26,344 nt of DNA from Girardia tigrina. Taxonomy: Eukaryota > Platyhelminthes > Tricladida > Dugesiidae. Shown here one piece after another: positions 1 through 9,055 of the stretch. The first letter of the stretch is position 1; each line of letters opens with the position of its first letter. The DNA is taken from contig MQRK01219766.1 of NCBI GenBank assembly GCA_001938485.1, positions 1,571-27,914 of the forward strand. The letters are read 5' to 3'. The position numbers and the translations under genes are program-made. A model generated the notes under the pieces. The model was given only the letters and a program-made list of their open reading frames with translations. It was not told the DNA's origin and did not search any database.

Positions 1-647
1 GGAACATTTCCATCGAGTAAAAATGCTGGAAGATTGTTATTTTTGTTATGATTTTTTTAAGATTTTTGTTTGTACGAAACAATATATATACGTAATTACA
101 AAAAATATTTTCCTCAGTATTGGTATGATTTAAGATTTTTCTTAAGATTTTGTTATTAAAACGAGATTTTTTAAATTTAAATTGATATTTTTTATTTTAA
201 AATAAAACTTTTCTTTAAATTGAGAAATAAGAATACTTTCAGTAGTTGCGGAAACGAACCATATTAGATGATTTACGTGGAATAGCACATAATTTGTCTC
301 TTTAAATAACAATTTTTATCTCTGGATTTTTTTGAAAATTTCTATTTTGTATTATTCTTTTTGATTTATACTAGAGATTTTTGATTTAAAATGGAAATTT
401 TCGATTTGTATTTTTTAGAATTGAAACTTTTAATATGAATTCGGAAATAATTTTTACATTTTTAAAGCATTTGTAATAAATAATATGTTATACCGGAAAT
501 AAAAATACTGTTTATATAACCACAAAATTAGGGAAAATGATAAAAATTAAATTAAAATATATGTAAGTAGAGAAATTAAGATTATTTATATTAGTATTTA
601 TATTTGTATTTATATTAGATCTTAACATTGACTCTTTATTACGCTCA
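1..647. other. AT-rich stretch, no gene seen
   Basis: About 80% AT with many homopolymer runs of A and T. No open frame of note, no RNA gene and no repeat with clear ends was recognised. It lies downstream of the minus-strand transposase fragment and could hold the lost end of that element, but no trace of a DDE catalytic domain was found. Confidence 0.6.
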
Positions 648-1060
648 TTACATCCTCATTATGTTCATATCATCATTCAAGCACCTCCTAATACTTTGAT
701 AGCTTATCTTCTCGCCTGTTATATCTTCCACTTTTACGGCCAGTTTTCTCAACGATATTTTCGAATTTGTACTAACTGTCTTATTAATCTGTTTCTTCGT
801 ATTGTTGCCAATACATTTCGAACGACCACTTCCGATCTTGCGTCCAGTGTTGTCGTACCTTTGTATTTCGATATTAACCTAGAAACAGTTGAGGATGAAA
901 CCTGGAGTAATTTTGCAATCTTTGAGGCACTCATTCCTTGTTCTGCATAAAAAGTTATTTCATATTTTTGCTTATTATTGAGTTGCATATGTGGGTCTAA
1001 ATTTTGAAATGAAATGATACAATATTTGGAGGGAATTTGCCGTTTTTTTACAAATTGCAT
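648..1060 (-). pseudogene. Tc1/mariner-like transposase, N-terminal fragment
   Basis: The minus strand encodes the bipartite DNA-binding region of a Tc1-like transposase. The first open part (residues about 25-65) has a helix-turn-helix with the string SASKIAKLLQVSSSTVSRLI, followed by RNRLIRQLVQIRK, which fits the linker of Tc1 proteins. After a one-base frame change near 750 the second helix-turn-helix follows as ISLRKLAVKVEDITGEKISY and SIRRCLNDDM, matching the usual SLRKIA...TG..VS..TIRR pattern. The frame then ends, and no D,D34E/D catalytic domain is visible downstream. In the family these two domains bind the terminal inverted repeats, but here no terminal repeats were seen. It is a truncated relic of about 130 codons against roughly 340 in the family. 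The alternative is a domesticated DNA-binding fragment, which the frame change makes unlikely. Confidence 0.75.
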
Positions 1061-1639
1061 TTTTTTGTCACAAAAAGGTTTTTAGGACATGTCAAATAAA
1101 TAAAATATATGCTGCTGTGTATATTTATTATATGGTTGCATAGATAATAAACCAACGAACAGTATGATTCTCTTTCACTTGTTTGTTAATTATTTTTAGT
1201 TCTAATTTCTTAAAAATTTATGATTGCGTTCTTTTGTCGCAGACTGTACATGAGTGCCACTCGTTTCTATAAATTTGTGTTGAATGTAATAGCTCTCGTT
1301 TACATGTTATATGAACATATCTATAATCGTCTTTTATCACATCTTTTATCTGAATTTTGCTATACATAAGTGATATTTTGTGGAACATTACTTTTGATCA
1401 ATAATTAAAAATCTAAATAAAAAATTGAAGTGCTAACAATCCCCTCGAGATCAGCCAAAAAGGCATCAGTAAGAACGGACGGATCAAAAGCTGCAACACT
1501 TTGGATCGAATAATTTACAATCAAATATTCAGCAAAGATTCGAAAATTATTCGCAAGTGAAAATTTTCTAAAAATTCAACGTGAAAATTTTCCTCATTTG
1601 ATACCGTTTCGTTGACAATTTTGTCTATTGAAACGTTAA
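1061..1639. other. Intergenic, nothing recognised
   Basis: AT-rich sequence without a convincing frame. A short GC-richer patch near 1440-1520 looks less random than its surroundings, but it gives no recognisable protein on either strand. Confidence 0.5.
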
Positions 1640-2520
1640 TTAAGCTGTGAACAACATATGCCCGTATTTAGTTGCACTAGTTGGACCAACATCAATTCCT
1701 AGCACATTCACAAAATTGGCCAAAATCTGCCATCCATCTTGTTCAATATGTCCTGCATCAGTACATTTGATTGTACACCAACACTCAATTCTCTCGCATT
1801 TTCTAAAATTATTTGTTCGTCACAATTTGTAAATTGTTCTAAATCTGCCAAGCAATTTTCTTGGATTGACTCGTCCAAAATAATATTTTCTCGTTTAACA
1901 TATGAGAGTGTCGATTTTCGTTCAAGCGAAACATAGCCAGCTTCGGCAGATAAAAATACACGCTCTATTGATTCTGTTTTAATCTTTTGTTTCTGATTAA
2001 TCGTTTCTATAATTTTTATTTCTTCTTTAAATTTTTCTAAAACTTCATTTTTTGATAAAAAAATACCTGAAAATCACAAATTATGGTCTGATAAAACTTA
2101 ATTGCAGCTTCAACTTCCTGAAATTCCAGTATCAACGAACCTTTCATAAAGCTTATCGTTTTTACTTTCTGGTTACTTCCAATTTTCTTATCAAAAAACT
2201 GTATTTCTGTCCAATCAAATTATCAGGCTCATCCGCATCATTTAAATCAAAGCATTTTCTAAGCGATGAAACATTTATTTTAGTCTCATCTTCCTTATTT
2301 TTATCGAGACCGTTAATACTTGTTTCAAATGGTCGTCTCTCCATAATCGAAGATTCTTCACATCCTCTACCAACTCTAATTTTCAATCTCAATGACGGCT
2401 TCTGTATCACCCCGAATTTATTATTAAATTGTGTTCATCTCCCATTCTGCCCAGTTTTCTTTTTGGTATAACGTGCACCAATAATCTTGGCCCAATAATT
2501 TGGCGATTGATTTTTAAACT
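1640..2520 (-). pseudogene. Unrecognised broken gene
   Basis: I do not recognise this gene. On the minus strand a coding-like signal runs from about 2520 down to a TAA at 1640, changing frame several times. The parts read in order as a basic stretch (SPNYWAKIIGARYTKKKTG), a charged linker open for about 80 codons (2410-2162), a short segment FMKGSLILEFQEVEAAIKFY, and a long acidic and polar region of about 100 residues (roughly 2060-1730) with KFKEEIKIIETINQKQKIKT and ERVFLSAEAGYVSLERKSTL. It ends near FVNVLGIDVGPTSATKYGHM. The middle segment resembles the last beta-alpha unit of an RRM, but that is weak. A T-rich stretch ending TTTTCAG on the minus strand near 2070 could be an intron acceptor. 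The matching composition of the parts argues for one decayed host gene. Function is unknown. Confidence 0.4.
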
Positions 2521-3092
2521 CACAGGTGCTTGCTAAGTGACAGTCCAATACAAAATATGCAAATTATTTAATGATTTGACGAAATAAAAATAAAAAAATA
2601 ATATGTGGGGACGATGACTGATTGTTATTGGTGTAGATTGAGAAGGTTTATAATCGGTAAGATTTGATTTCTAATGAACTTAAAACTTGTTCTTATGATT
2701 TTAGTTCATAAAGAGTTGGATGTTTATGTTTATAAGAATACGAATATTATAAAAGTAAAAAGTCATTTTAAATAAAGGTTGACTTAACAAATACAACACA
2801 AGAATGTGAGAGTAAATATGATATTACATCTATAAAATATAAACACATCATCTCTTAACATTTAATCTTTCAAAATATATTTAATCTATAAAATATAAAA
2901 CATTATAAAATAAACCCACATTAAAAAGGATGACCAGCAGCACCAGACGGATTTCTCAAAACTAATCTCCTCCCTCCAAATATCCCAACCCGATCTCCCC
3001 CACCTTTTCTCATCCTTCCCAGACTTAAACTTCGAATGCAATAATAAAATTTTAATACCGTTGGAAGAAAATCCACAATTGCCACAAATATT
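2521..3092. other. Intergenic between two minus-strand relics
   Basis: 2521-2930 is AT-rich and empty. At about 2935-3092 the minus strand is open for some 50 codons past the helicase stop, with two CxxC-like cysteines and the string GIKILLLHSKFKSGKDEKRW. This may be an out-of-frame continuation of the helicase C-terminus or chance. I could not match it to the HA2 or OB-fold parts of DEAH helicases. Confidence 0.35.
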
Positions 3093-3885
3093 TTAATGAA
3101 TCAAGAAATTGGGATTAGGTTGGTTGATGTTGATATTGTTGAAGCGATTCATCTTCTGATTCATTTCTTCTGATTCATCTGCACTAACAAATACAGAATT
3201 ATATAAATCTTCATTTTTATAAATATTACTCTTATCTATTTTTGTATTCTTATCTATTTTTAATGTATTCGTACATTCTAATTCAATAGTATTCTTATTT
3301 CTATTCTCTAAAATATTGTCTCCATTTTTTAATGTATTCTTATATATTTCTGTATTCCTACGTTCTAATTCAGTATGATTACATTCTAATTCAATATTCT
3401 TATAAATTCTCAAAATCTGCAAAACAACTTCATCAATTCTACTCCTCATAATCTCCCCACCCGTTCCACTCTCCATCTCTCCAAATTCCTTCTTCGTATA
3501 CATCCTAAACACTCTCCCTTCCTTCATCCTCCCCACTCTTCCATTTCTCTGTTCTGCCATTCCTCTGCTAATCTTTTCTGATTTTAAAAAATAAAAATTA
3601 TTTTTTAATTTTTTTTGTTTGAAAAGTCCCGAATCTATTACTACGTCTAAATTACTAATTGTAATACTTGTCTCTGCTATGTTTGTGCTGAGAATTATTT
3701 TATTCTGGTTGGAGAATACTTTGGAGTGGTCGGAATGGGACAAATTGGAGTGGACGGGGAGGATTGTGTGGGATGGGGTGTTTAGTTGGGAGGAGAGAAG
3801 ATTTACTTCTTCTTTTCCTGGGAGAATTACCAGGATGGAATTTGCATAAAATTTATTACTGTGAATAATTATTATTTTACTACTA

Positions 3886-4015
3886 TTAGGATTAGGATTA
3901 TCCCTACTATTTCTATTATCAATATTATTTGTACTATTTCTATTATCCCTAATATTTCTATTATCCCTACTATTAATATTATCAATATTATTAGTATTAT
4001 CCCTACTATTAGTCA
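3886..4015. repeat. Degenerate short tandem repeat coding an Asn-rich tract
   Basis: Plus-strand units such as TTTCTATTATCCCTA and TATTATCAATATTA alternate with variation. On the minus strand they encode about 40 residues of alternating NSRDN, NIRDN and NNIDN inside the helicase relic, between motif III and the second RecA-like domain. This is typical slippage-driven growth of a low-complexity insert in an AT-rich genome. Confidence 0.85.
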
Positions 4016-4410
4016 ATATTCCAATCAAATCCGCAATTTCACCGTCATATCCAAAACTTTCTTTCTACTAAAAAATATTTCAGTTTCAAATTTCTTCACA
4101 ACCGGACACTCAAAACATTCACCAAACTTTTCCGAATCAAAAGTCGCACTCATCAAAACAGTTTTCATTTTCATTTTCTTCAATGACTCACCAAAATATC
4201 AGTATTAATACTCCTCTCGAGTGCCTCATCCATTACTATCAGTCTATTCCTACTATCATTGTTATGAATTATTCCTTGTATCATCATACCATCATGCAAA
4301 TATTTCAGTCTCGCTTTTTCTGTCAAATTGTTCTCGAATCATACTTTGTAACCGACAAGATCGGAATATTTGCTTTTCAGATAATTTGCGATGGAAATTG
4401 CGACCATTCT

Positions 4411-4516
4411 TCTCGGATGTGTGCAGATTACTTCGTCGAACGAATCTAAAAACATGCCGGGGATCTCGGATGTGTGCAGATTACTTCGTCGAACGAATCT
4501 AAAAACATGCCGGGGA
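4411..4516. repeat. Perfect 53-base tandem duplication
   Basis: Two identical 53-base units, 4411-4463 and 4464-4516, each starting TCTCGGATGTGTGCAGATTA. They cover the helicase motif Ia codons (CTHPR on the minus strand). Since 53 is not a multiple of three, the duplication shifts the helicase frame. The units show no difference, so it is either very recent or an assembly artefact. Confidence 0.95.
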
Positions 4517-4896
4517 TCTCGGTTGATTTACCACGGCCAGTATTCCCCATTATTATCAGATTGTTGTGCACTTTTAATAAATCTAATATCTGTCTCGTGG
4601 AGATGTAAATCTGCGGGTGGTTTGATTTTGATGTTAAAATATTCCGGCTTGTACGATTTTTTATATGCTGTATTGTAATCCTGTTCAAGATATCTTTCGA
4701 ATGGCAATCTGGTGTCTATTAGCTCGACTTTTGATTCGGTAATTACTTTGTTAAATTCGGCCAGTTGGGTCGGTTCAACGTATTTTCGAATTCGTTCTAG
4801 TTTGTTTTTGGTGATGAGGGCGGTTAAATAATTTTTTAAGTGTTCCTTGCTGGATGGATTTAATAGATTTAAGAGCTTGGGGATTGTGTTTTTCAT

Positions 4897-5136
4897 GTTT
4901 GGGGTTGAAATTGTATTTTTGTTTGGAAGTCTGGATTTATTTTCTGATCCTGTAAATGAATTGAGATATGATACGTTTAAGTGAAATAGTAAAAAGAAAT
5001 TGTTAATATGTCTTGTGTGTTTTGTAATGAGATGCTATATTTCATAAGTAAACATATATAATGTTATATTCATACTATAAAACTATATTTTAAAAACTAT
5101 AATTTATATGACGTTTCTGAAAGTTGTCGATGAACA
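4897..5136. other. Divergent intergenic space
   Basis: AT-rich gap between the minus-strand helicase start and the first plus-strand fragment. It should hold both upstream regions. No motif was recognised. Confidence 0.4.
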
Positions 5137-5760
5137 ATGATGCATCAGCCGGCTGGCACAGTCGATAATGACAGTGAGTTATACAGCGCTGACATTTGTT
5201 ACTTTTCTTCAACTCCTTGTATTGTTATCAATTTCGTGTTTCATGATTTATCTGAATCGAGGAGCAGCTCATCCATGCCAGTGGAGATATTTGAGCGTGA
5301 CATGAAACAAACGAGAAGCACGCTGCGCAACTCAAGTAAATATATCATTCGTTTAAAAATTCTCATAATCTCTCATTACTGCGAACACACCGGTGGTCGG
5401 TGACTTTTAGTAGGGCGGTGTATATGGACACCGCAAGATTTTGACGGGGGTAGAATAAAAATACTGCAACAAGAGAAAGATCATATAATTTTAATGAACT
5501 ATTTTAATGATTGTAAAAAAAGAACAAATGGGATTTCTTGTATTCGATTCCGTTGACCAGGTCAGTTTAAAGATAGCACTGTCTTATAATTTTTGTGTAA
5601 CGATATTCGCATTAAGAATCGTCAAGAGATTGGTCAAGCAACTGGAAAGAAACAAAGGTAATAAGGAAAAAGCATTGAAACAAGCGACAGAAGGAATCGA
5701 TTGTAATAATACACAAAACAAGAAAGAATGGAAATTTATCGAGGTAACATTTATTCATTG
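5137..5760 (+). pseudogene. Exon-like fragments of an unidentified gene
   Basis: I do not recognise the product. From ATG 5137 a short exon (MMHQPAGTVDND) ends at a good donor GTGAGT (5174). The acceptor CCATGCCAG near 5282 restores the frame and gives MEIFERDMKQTRSTLRNS, ending at a GTAAAT donor near 5336. A further coding-like block at about 5507-5747 contains MGFLVFDSVDQ, then IVKRLVKQLERNKGNKEKAL and KQATEGIDCN, ending at KKEWKFIE before a GTAACA donor. A possible 56-base intron (GTCAGT...TTAAG) separates its two halves. The blocks are charged and probably helical. Codon use in 5137-5340 is richer in G and C than the surroundings. No single frame joins all blocks, so this may be two genes or one partly decayed gene. 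It sits just upstream of the first exon A copy, in the same direction. Confidence 0.4.
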
Positions 5761-5801
5761 AAATCTCAAAATATTATTCATAATATATGGAGGCCTGCCA
5801 G

Positions 5802-5923
5802 ATTTCAACCAGACAAAAATAAAGAAGGAAGAATTGCTGCCAAACTAGAATTGAAGTTATGATACTACAAAGACAATTATGCGAATGTACCAGACATCGA
5901 ACTAGAGTAGTTTAAAAACCAAT
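5802..5923 (+). pseudogene. Exon A, copy 1, of an unknown repeated two-exon module
   Basis: First of about six related exon-like segments in this window. It reads FQPDKNKEGRIAAKLELKL, a stop, then YYKDNYANVPDIELE, and ends with CCAAT followed by a GTAAGA donor. An AG at the end of GGCCTGCCAG just before it serves as acceptor. It is more than 95% identical to 6662-6783. The stop codons mean this copy is not coding as it stands. No known domain is recognised; the composition suggests a short helical segment. Confidence 0.55.
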
Positions 5924-5947
5924 GTAAGAATGCCAATTTATTTATAG

Positions 5948-6230
5948 ACTCGCCAACAAGGAAATGCCCCACAAGACAGAAATTGAGGAACATTTTGCCA
6001 ACAAGAGTTATGATCAGCGCATTGAATTGGGAATGACAGTCATGTCCACAATCGCGTCCTTGTGCAGATAGGGGATTAAAATAGTTAAAATTGGTAAATT
6101 GATTTGATTCCAGTGTCAGCGAATATGCGACTTGTCTTATGATTCCAGATGCGCGATAGAGAGATGCCGTAACGTTCACAATTAACTGCCTGCTGTATGT
6201 GCTACAAATATAGCACGTGGCCATCGAAGG
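5948..6230 (+). pseudogene. Unidentified exon-like fragments
   Basis: Following exon A copy 1, the plus strand is open for about 40 codons (LANKEMPHKTEIEEHFANKS, then YDQRIELGMTVMSTIASLC) before a stop. A second patch, after an acceptor-like GATTCCAG near 6150, reads DAVTFTINCLLYVLQI between stops. The minus strand of this interval is open for 115 codons, but that frame crosses the exon A copy and its acceptor, so I take it as a shadow. No family recognised. Confidence 0.3.
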
Positions 6231-6301
6231 ATCAGGTGGAACTGTGGACTCGGTTAATTAATTATCAATGATAATTACAGTTATCGATTGATTGATTGTA
6301 G

Positions 6302-6570
6302 AAATCATCTGATGAACTTGAAAAGATGAGACAGTGTGTCGAGGAATCCGGATACGCTTACTTCCATAAAAAAACGTAAAGAAACTTAATTATTAGCACG
6401 TTTAGGACACCATTGTGAATCAACAACCACAAATTCAAGAAGGGTGGACTATTGGACGATGACAGTCTTGAGGGTCTGGCAAAAATCAAAAAAATCACAT
6501 GTGGAGTCGAGATCATAGATAAATTTATTTATACAGTGGGAGAAAAAATTTGAACCATGTGTATACGACT
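6302..6570 (+). pseudogene. Unidentified exon-like fragments
   Basis: After an acceptor-like GATTGTAG (about 6294-6301) the frame KSSDELEKMRQCVEESGYAY runs to FHKKT and a stop. The first half is reminiscent of the KSxEExxxMR opening of methionine aminopeptidase or Xaa-Pro aminopeptidase domains, but it is too short to call. At about 6430-6555 another frame reads FKKGGLLDDDSLEGLAKIKK, then ITCGVEIIDKFIYTVGEKI and a stop, and is unmatched. Both are on the same strand as the neighbouring fragments. Confidence 0.3.
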
Positions 6571-6661
6571 CCAGAATTAGCATGCCGGAACGGCGAGAGA
6601 CTCTTCCAAAAAATCTATTTTTTATTAATTAATTTGTGATTATTTATTAATTAATTTGTGA

Positions 6662-6790
6662 TTTTCAACCAGACAAAAATAAAGGAAGAATTGCTGCCAA
6701 ACTAGAATTGAAGTTATGAAACTACAAAGACAATTATGCGAATGTACCAGACATCGAACTAGAGTAGTTTAAAAACCAATGTAAGAATAA
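6662..6790 (+). pseudogene. Exon A, copy 2
   Basis: Near-identical duplicate of copy 1, including the GTAAGAAT donor and the same internal stops; it differs by a three-base deletion in the AAAGAAGG tract and about one substitution. It is preceded by a doubled unit of about 25 bases, TTATTAATTAATTTGTGATT (6615-6665). Shared stops show that this duplication came after the sequence had already stopped coding. Confidence 0.6.
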
Positions 6791-6841
6791 AAATTAGCTT
6801 TTAACTTTTACTTAATTAAATTTAATGATATCCTATACATA

Positions 6842-7420
6842 ACCACATCAACACTGGAATTGATGTTATGGTACTACAAAGACCATTATGCAAATGTATT
6901 AGACATCGAACTAGAGCAGTTATGAATATAAGAACAAGAATACTATGAAAAATATTTATATTTATTTAAGAAACTGAATACTAATGTATATGCAATATAT
7001 TATGTAAAGGACAAAATGCCAAATTCAATTAAAGACTGCCAAAAAAACAAAACACTCTGGGATTTCCTATATGTCATCCCAATCTCAAAGTAAGTGTAAA
7101 TAAAGCTCTATGTAGACCATTAAAAGATGGTCTCCTAAGTTTTATAGCAATATATGTAAAATCCTATGTATATATTGCTATTGAAGTTTGCCTGTATTCT
7201 AGGAAAAAAAGAAAAAAGCACCCTAAATTGGGATTAAATAAATATCGAAAAACGCTAAGACGCAAATATTTGAAAATGAATCTTATGACTACTTAAATAT
7301 TACATTAAAGAACAAAAAAGCAATGCATAATAACTGCCGCTAGGACCTATGGACGAATGAAAAACAAGAAAAGTTAGAAACACCATTTCAAGGTAATAAT
7401 GGAATTTGAAAAGTTATTTT
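6842..7420 (+). pseudogene. Diverged exon A, followed by an open exon-like block
   Basis: 6850-6920 is a diverged exon A (LMLWYYKDHYANVLDIELEQ-like with altered positions). Soon after, the frame EQEYYEKYLYLFKKLNTNVY continues as AIYYVKDKMPNSIKDCQKNK and TLWDFLYVIPISK, about 53 codons open to a consensus GTAAGTGT donor at 7090. Its position and start (YEKY..LFK.L) parallel exon B (FDKYGHKFKDL) of the other copies, so it may be a diverged exon B. A possible acceptor TATTCTAG at 7196-7203 leads to a basic Lys-rich patch and, later, GPMDEWTNEKQEKLETPFQ-like codons ending at a GTAATA donor near 7402. Function unknown. This is the least damaged part of the module array between 5.8 and 7.4 kb. Confidence 0.4.
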
Positions 7421-7665
7421 GCAGCCATTTTGAATATTAACAGTTTTTTCTTATATCTTAAAATTGACAGTAGGCTCTGTATTGTCTATTTATGATTTCT
7501 AAATGATACAGAGTTTATGGTTCAAAACCATGTACGCCAATGTTGTTAAAGATTTTCTACATTCACCATCTAATGGTGTGATGGGAAAATTTGTATATAA
7601 GCTAAACAGGGTTTCTATGCATGTAATTCGTCACGTTGAAACTTAGAATTGCTATCAATTGATTA
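7421..7665. other. Spacer, nothing recognised
   Basis: AT-rich, with a few short open stretches and no splice-site-bounded exon that matches other copies. Confidence 0.4.
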
Positions 7666-7957
7666 TCAACCAGATAAAAATTAGAAAGGCAGTATTGGTG
7701 CCATTATAGAAACGATGTAATGGTACTTGACAGATCATTATAAAATACCAGACATCAAACTAGAGGACTTTGGCAGACTATGTAAGCTTAATTAATTTAC
7801 ATTAAGCGAAATTTATTTTCTTTAGAGTTTTTGACAAATATGGCCATAAATTTAAAGATTTGCCCAATTGGAAAAAGGTGTTAGAGCAGTGGAATAAGGA
7901 AGAGCGAAAAATTCCCACTGCTCGCGCAATAATTTTAAATAAAACTCGTACAGGGGT
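7666..7957 (+). pseudogene. Exon A + intron + exon B module, copy 3
   Basis: Exon A (7666-7781) reads YQPDKN, stop, KGSIGAIIETM, stop, WYLTDHYKIPDIKLEDFGRL. Intron 7782-7827 is 46 bases, GTAAGC...TTTAGAG, and is almost identical to the intron of the 9-kb copy. Exon B (7828-7956) reads FDKYGHKFKDLPNWKKVLEQ, then WNKEERKIPTARAIILNKTR, and is open throughout up to a GGTGAC donor. The phase-1 junction keeps the frame. Exon B shows conservative differences from the 9-kb copy (EER versus DKR, IPTAR versus TPTVR), which is what a once-functional protein family would show. No known domain recognised. Confidence 0.55.
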
Positions 7958-8046
7958 GACCCCACCGACTGAATTAATTTGTTATTTTTATTAATTAATT
8001 TATGATTATTTATTAATCAATTTTTATTAATTAATCCGATGCGTTT

Positions 8047-8350
8047 GTAAATAAGGATAAAATGTAAGAATGACAGGAACATCGATATCTAATGCATGCG
8101 TTTAACGCCCTTCACCACTTAACAAAGCGTCTGCACCGACCAGCAGTGTCGCATCAACCTGTGCTGGGCGCTCGCTTACGCTAGCGACAGCCGGCACGAG
8201 GTCATCGAGTTCATCATCGAGCACGGCATCCACGAGTTAGTATGCAAGATGCTGCTCTCCTGCGACGATGGCGACGCCGAGGTCGTGACCCCGTATCTCC
8301 ATATTATCAACAACGTAGCCGCTGGTACATAAGAACAGGCCGACGCCGTT
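8047..8350 (+). pseudogene. Importin-alpha ARM-repeat fragment, copy 1
   Basis: Importin alpha carries nuclear-localisation-signal cargo through the nuclear pore using a curved stack of ARM repeats. Here one reading frame gives QCRINLCWALAYASDSRHEV, IEFIIEHGIHELVCKMLLSC and EVVTPYLHIINNVAAGT, then EQADAVL after one stop. This fits the ARM pattern CWALSYLSDG...I..VI..G....LV.LL......V..PAL..VGNIVTGTDEQT, covering one full repeat and the start of the next. An acceptor-like CCGACCAGCAG at 8137-8147 precedes TGTCGC. The segment is far richer in G and C than its AT-rich flanks, with C or G at most third positions. Only about 70 of the roughly 500 residues expected are present. It matches 9756-10044 at a constant offset of 1709 without indels. 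Confidence 0.72.
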
Positions 8351-8405
8351 CTCCAATAAATGTGCAGTCGGGAAATGCCGAAAATAAATTGAATTAGCAT
8401 TGAAA

Positions 8406-8740
8406 ATGAATGATCAAATTAATGAATTACAAAAATTGAAAGAAAAACTAGAGGACGCTATCTATCGCAATTATACGAATCAAAAGCTCATTGGAAGTCC
8501 AAGTATATTTTATCATCACATTATCAAAATCTTTTTTCTCTAATTTCAACAGACCTGATGGATGATCGAACTGAGTTTCGAATTCGAGCTTCGGTACGAC
8601 AAGGTCATTCAGAAACTATATGAACTATAGAATGGTGCCGCACAAGTAATGATCATTATTGATTATTTATTCTAATTAATACTTGCGAATTATTCCACAC
8701 CTATGAGTAGCGATATCTAAAATTGTGAGTGCCCTTTATA
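8406..8740 (+). pseudogene. Unidentified three-exon fragment, copy 1
   Basis: ATG 8406 opens MNDQINELQKLKEKLEDAIY and RNYTNQKLIGSPS, a probable coiled coil. A donor GTATAT at 8503 and acceptor TTTCAACAG at 8544-8552 define a 50-base intron. The next block reads MIELSFEFELRYDKVIQKLY followed by ELxNGAAQ with one stop, ending at a GTAATG donor (8646). The following acceptor has become TTCCAC, where the 12.5-kb copy has TTCCAG. The helical, charged character and ELSFEFELRYDKVIQKLY faintly recall nucleosome-assembly-protein helices, but I would not call it on that. Related to 12419-12600. Confidence 0.4.
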
Positions 8741-8790
8741 TATTAATTTTATATATTAAAATATTAATTTGTGAAATCTGAACCAAATTG

Positions 8791-9009
8791 ATGGTTCTTG
8801 TTGAATTTGATGGATCCGAGTTCTTATTCTACCTATCATTGTTCCGAAATATCAATATACCTTTGACAAATGGAAAGTTTTTTGGAGAATCCGGTAAAAA
8901 CGTTGAATTATCGTTGTACACATTGAATGAAATTTTTGTTTATAATAATTTATTTAATTGTAAATTTAAAATGATTACTGACGAAATTTGGGCAAAATTA
9001 AACCAATAA
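8791..9009 (+). CDS. Small hypothetical ORF, 72 codons
   Basis: An uninterrupted frame from ATG 8791 to TAA 9009, reading MVLVEFDGSEFLFYLSLFRN and INIPLTNGKFFGESGKNVEL and ending KMITDEIWAKLNQ. It is not a shadow of any neighbouring fragment and its composition (mixed hydrophobic, Gly, Asp, Glu) looks protein-like rather than random AT translation. No family recognised. It may be an exon of the adjoining module, since an exon A copy starts 45 bases downstream in the same direction. Confidence 0.35.
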   Translation: MVLVEFDGSEFLFYLSLFRNINIPLTNGKFFGESGKNVELSLYTLNEIFVYNNLFNCKFKMITDEIWAKLNQ

Positions 9010-9055
9010 GTTTTTTAAGGTTCCTTCGTGCTTTTTCATTATTATAATTTTTGTA

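Larger units (their letters stand above)
3093..4896 (-). pseudogene. DEAH-box RNA helicase, degenerate
   Basis: The family (Prp2/Prp16/Prp22/Prp43) unwinds RNA using ATP, mostly in splicing and ribosome assembly. Motifs appear in order on the minus strand: motif I GNTGRGKST (about 4549-4523), motif Ia CTHPRRM, motif II as DEALERS (about 4230-4213, canonical DEAHERS), motif III SAT (near 4145), then in a 311-codon open frame ILVILPGKEEV, motif V STNIAETSITI (about 3690-3657) and motif VI QRNGRVGR (about 3555). The first 120 codons from ATG 4896 give a weakly conserved N-terminus. The frame changes at least four times and there is an in-frame stop at GYKV-stop-FEN, where relatives have Arg. A 53-base tandem duplication falls in motif Ia. 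Between motif III and ILVILPGKEEV lies an Asn-rich repeat; a second Asn/Lys/Glu-rich tract follows motif VI, where the HA2 domain would be expected. No introns are visible. Paralogue undecided. Confidence 0.88.

Noticed and set aside
2052-2471. Plus-strand open frame of 139 codons
   Set aside because: Antisense to the minus-strand coding-like gene at 1640-2520; composition is Phe/Leu-rich as expected of a shadow of Lys/Asn/Glu codons.
3884-3900. Telomere-like TTAGGATTAGGATTA
   Set aside because: Only two to three imperfect units, and part of the short tandem repeat coding the Asn-rich helicase tract.
3786-4208. Plus-strand open frame of 140 codons rich in Ile and Thr
   Set aside because: It is the antisense of the helicase and its Asn-rich repeat; the repeat creates an apparent open frame on both strands.
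4183-4678. Overlapping plus-strand frames of 88-95 codons
   Set aside because: Shadows of the helicase; their length is inflated by the 53-base tandem duplication.
5877-6224. Minus-strand open frame of 115 codons
   Set aside because: It runs across exon A copy 1 and its splice sites, whose homologues at 6662 and 7666 do not conserve this minus-strand frame. No domain is recognisable.
8551-8645. Nucleosome-assembly-protein similarity of MIELSFEFELRYDKVIQKLY
   Set aside because: Resemblance rests on a short charged helix; no second NAP motif was found nearby.
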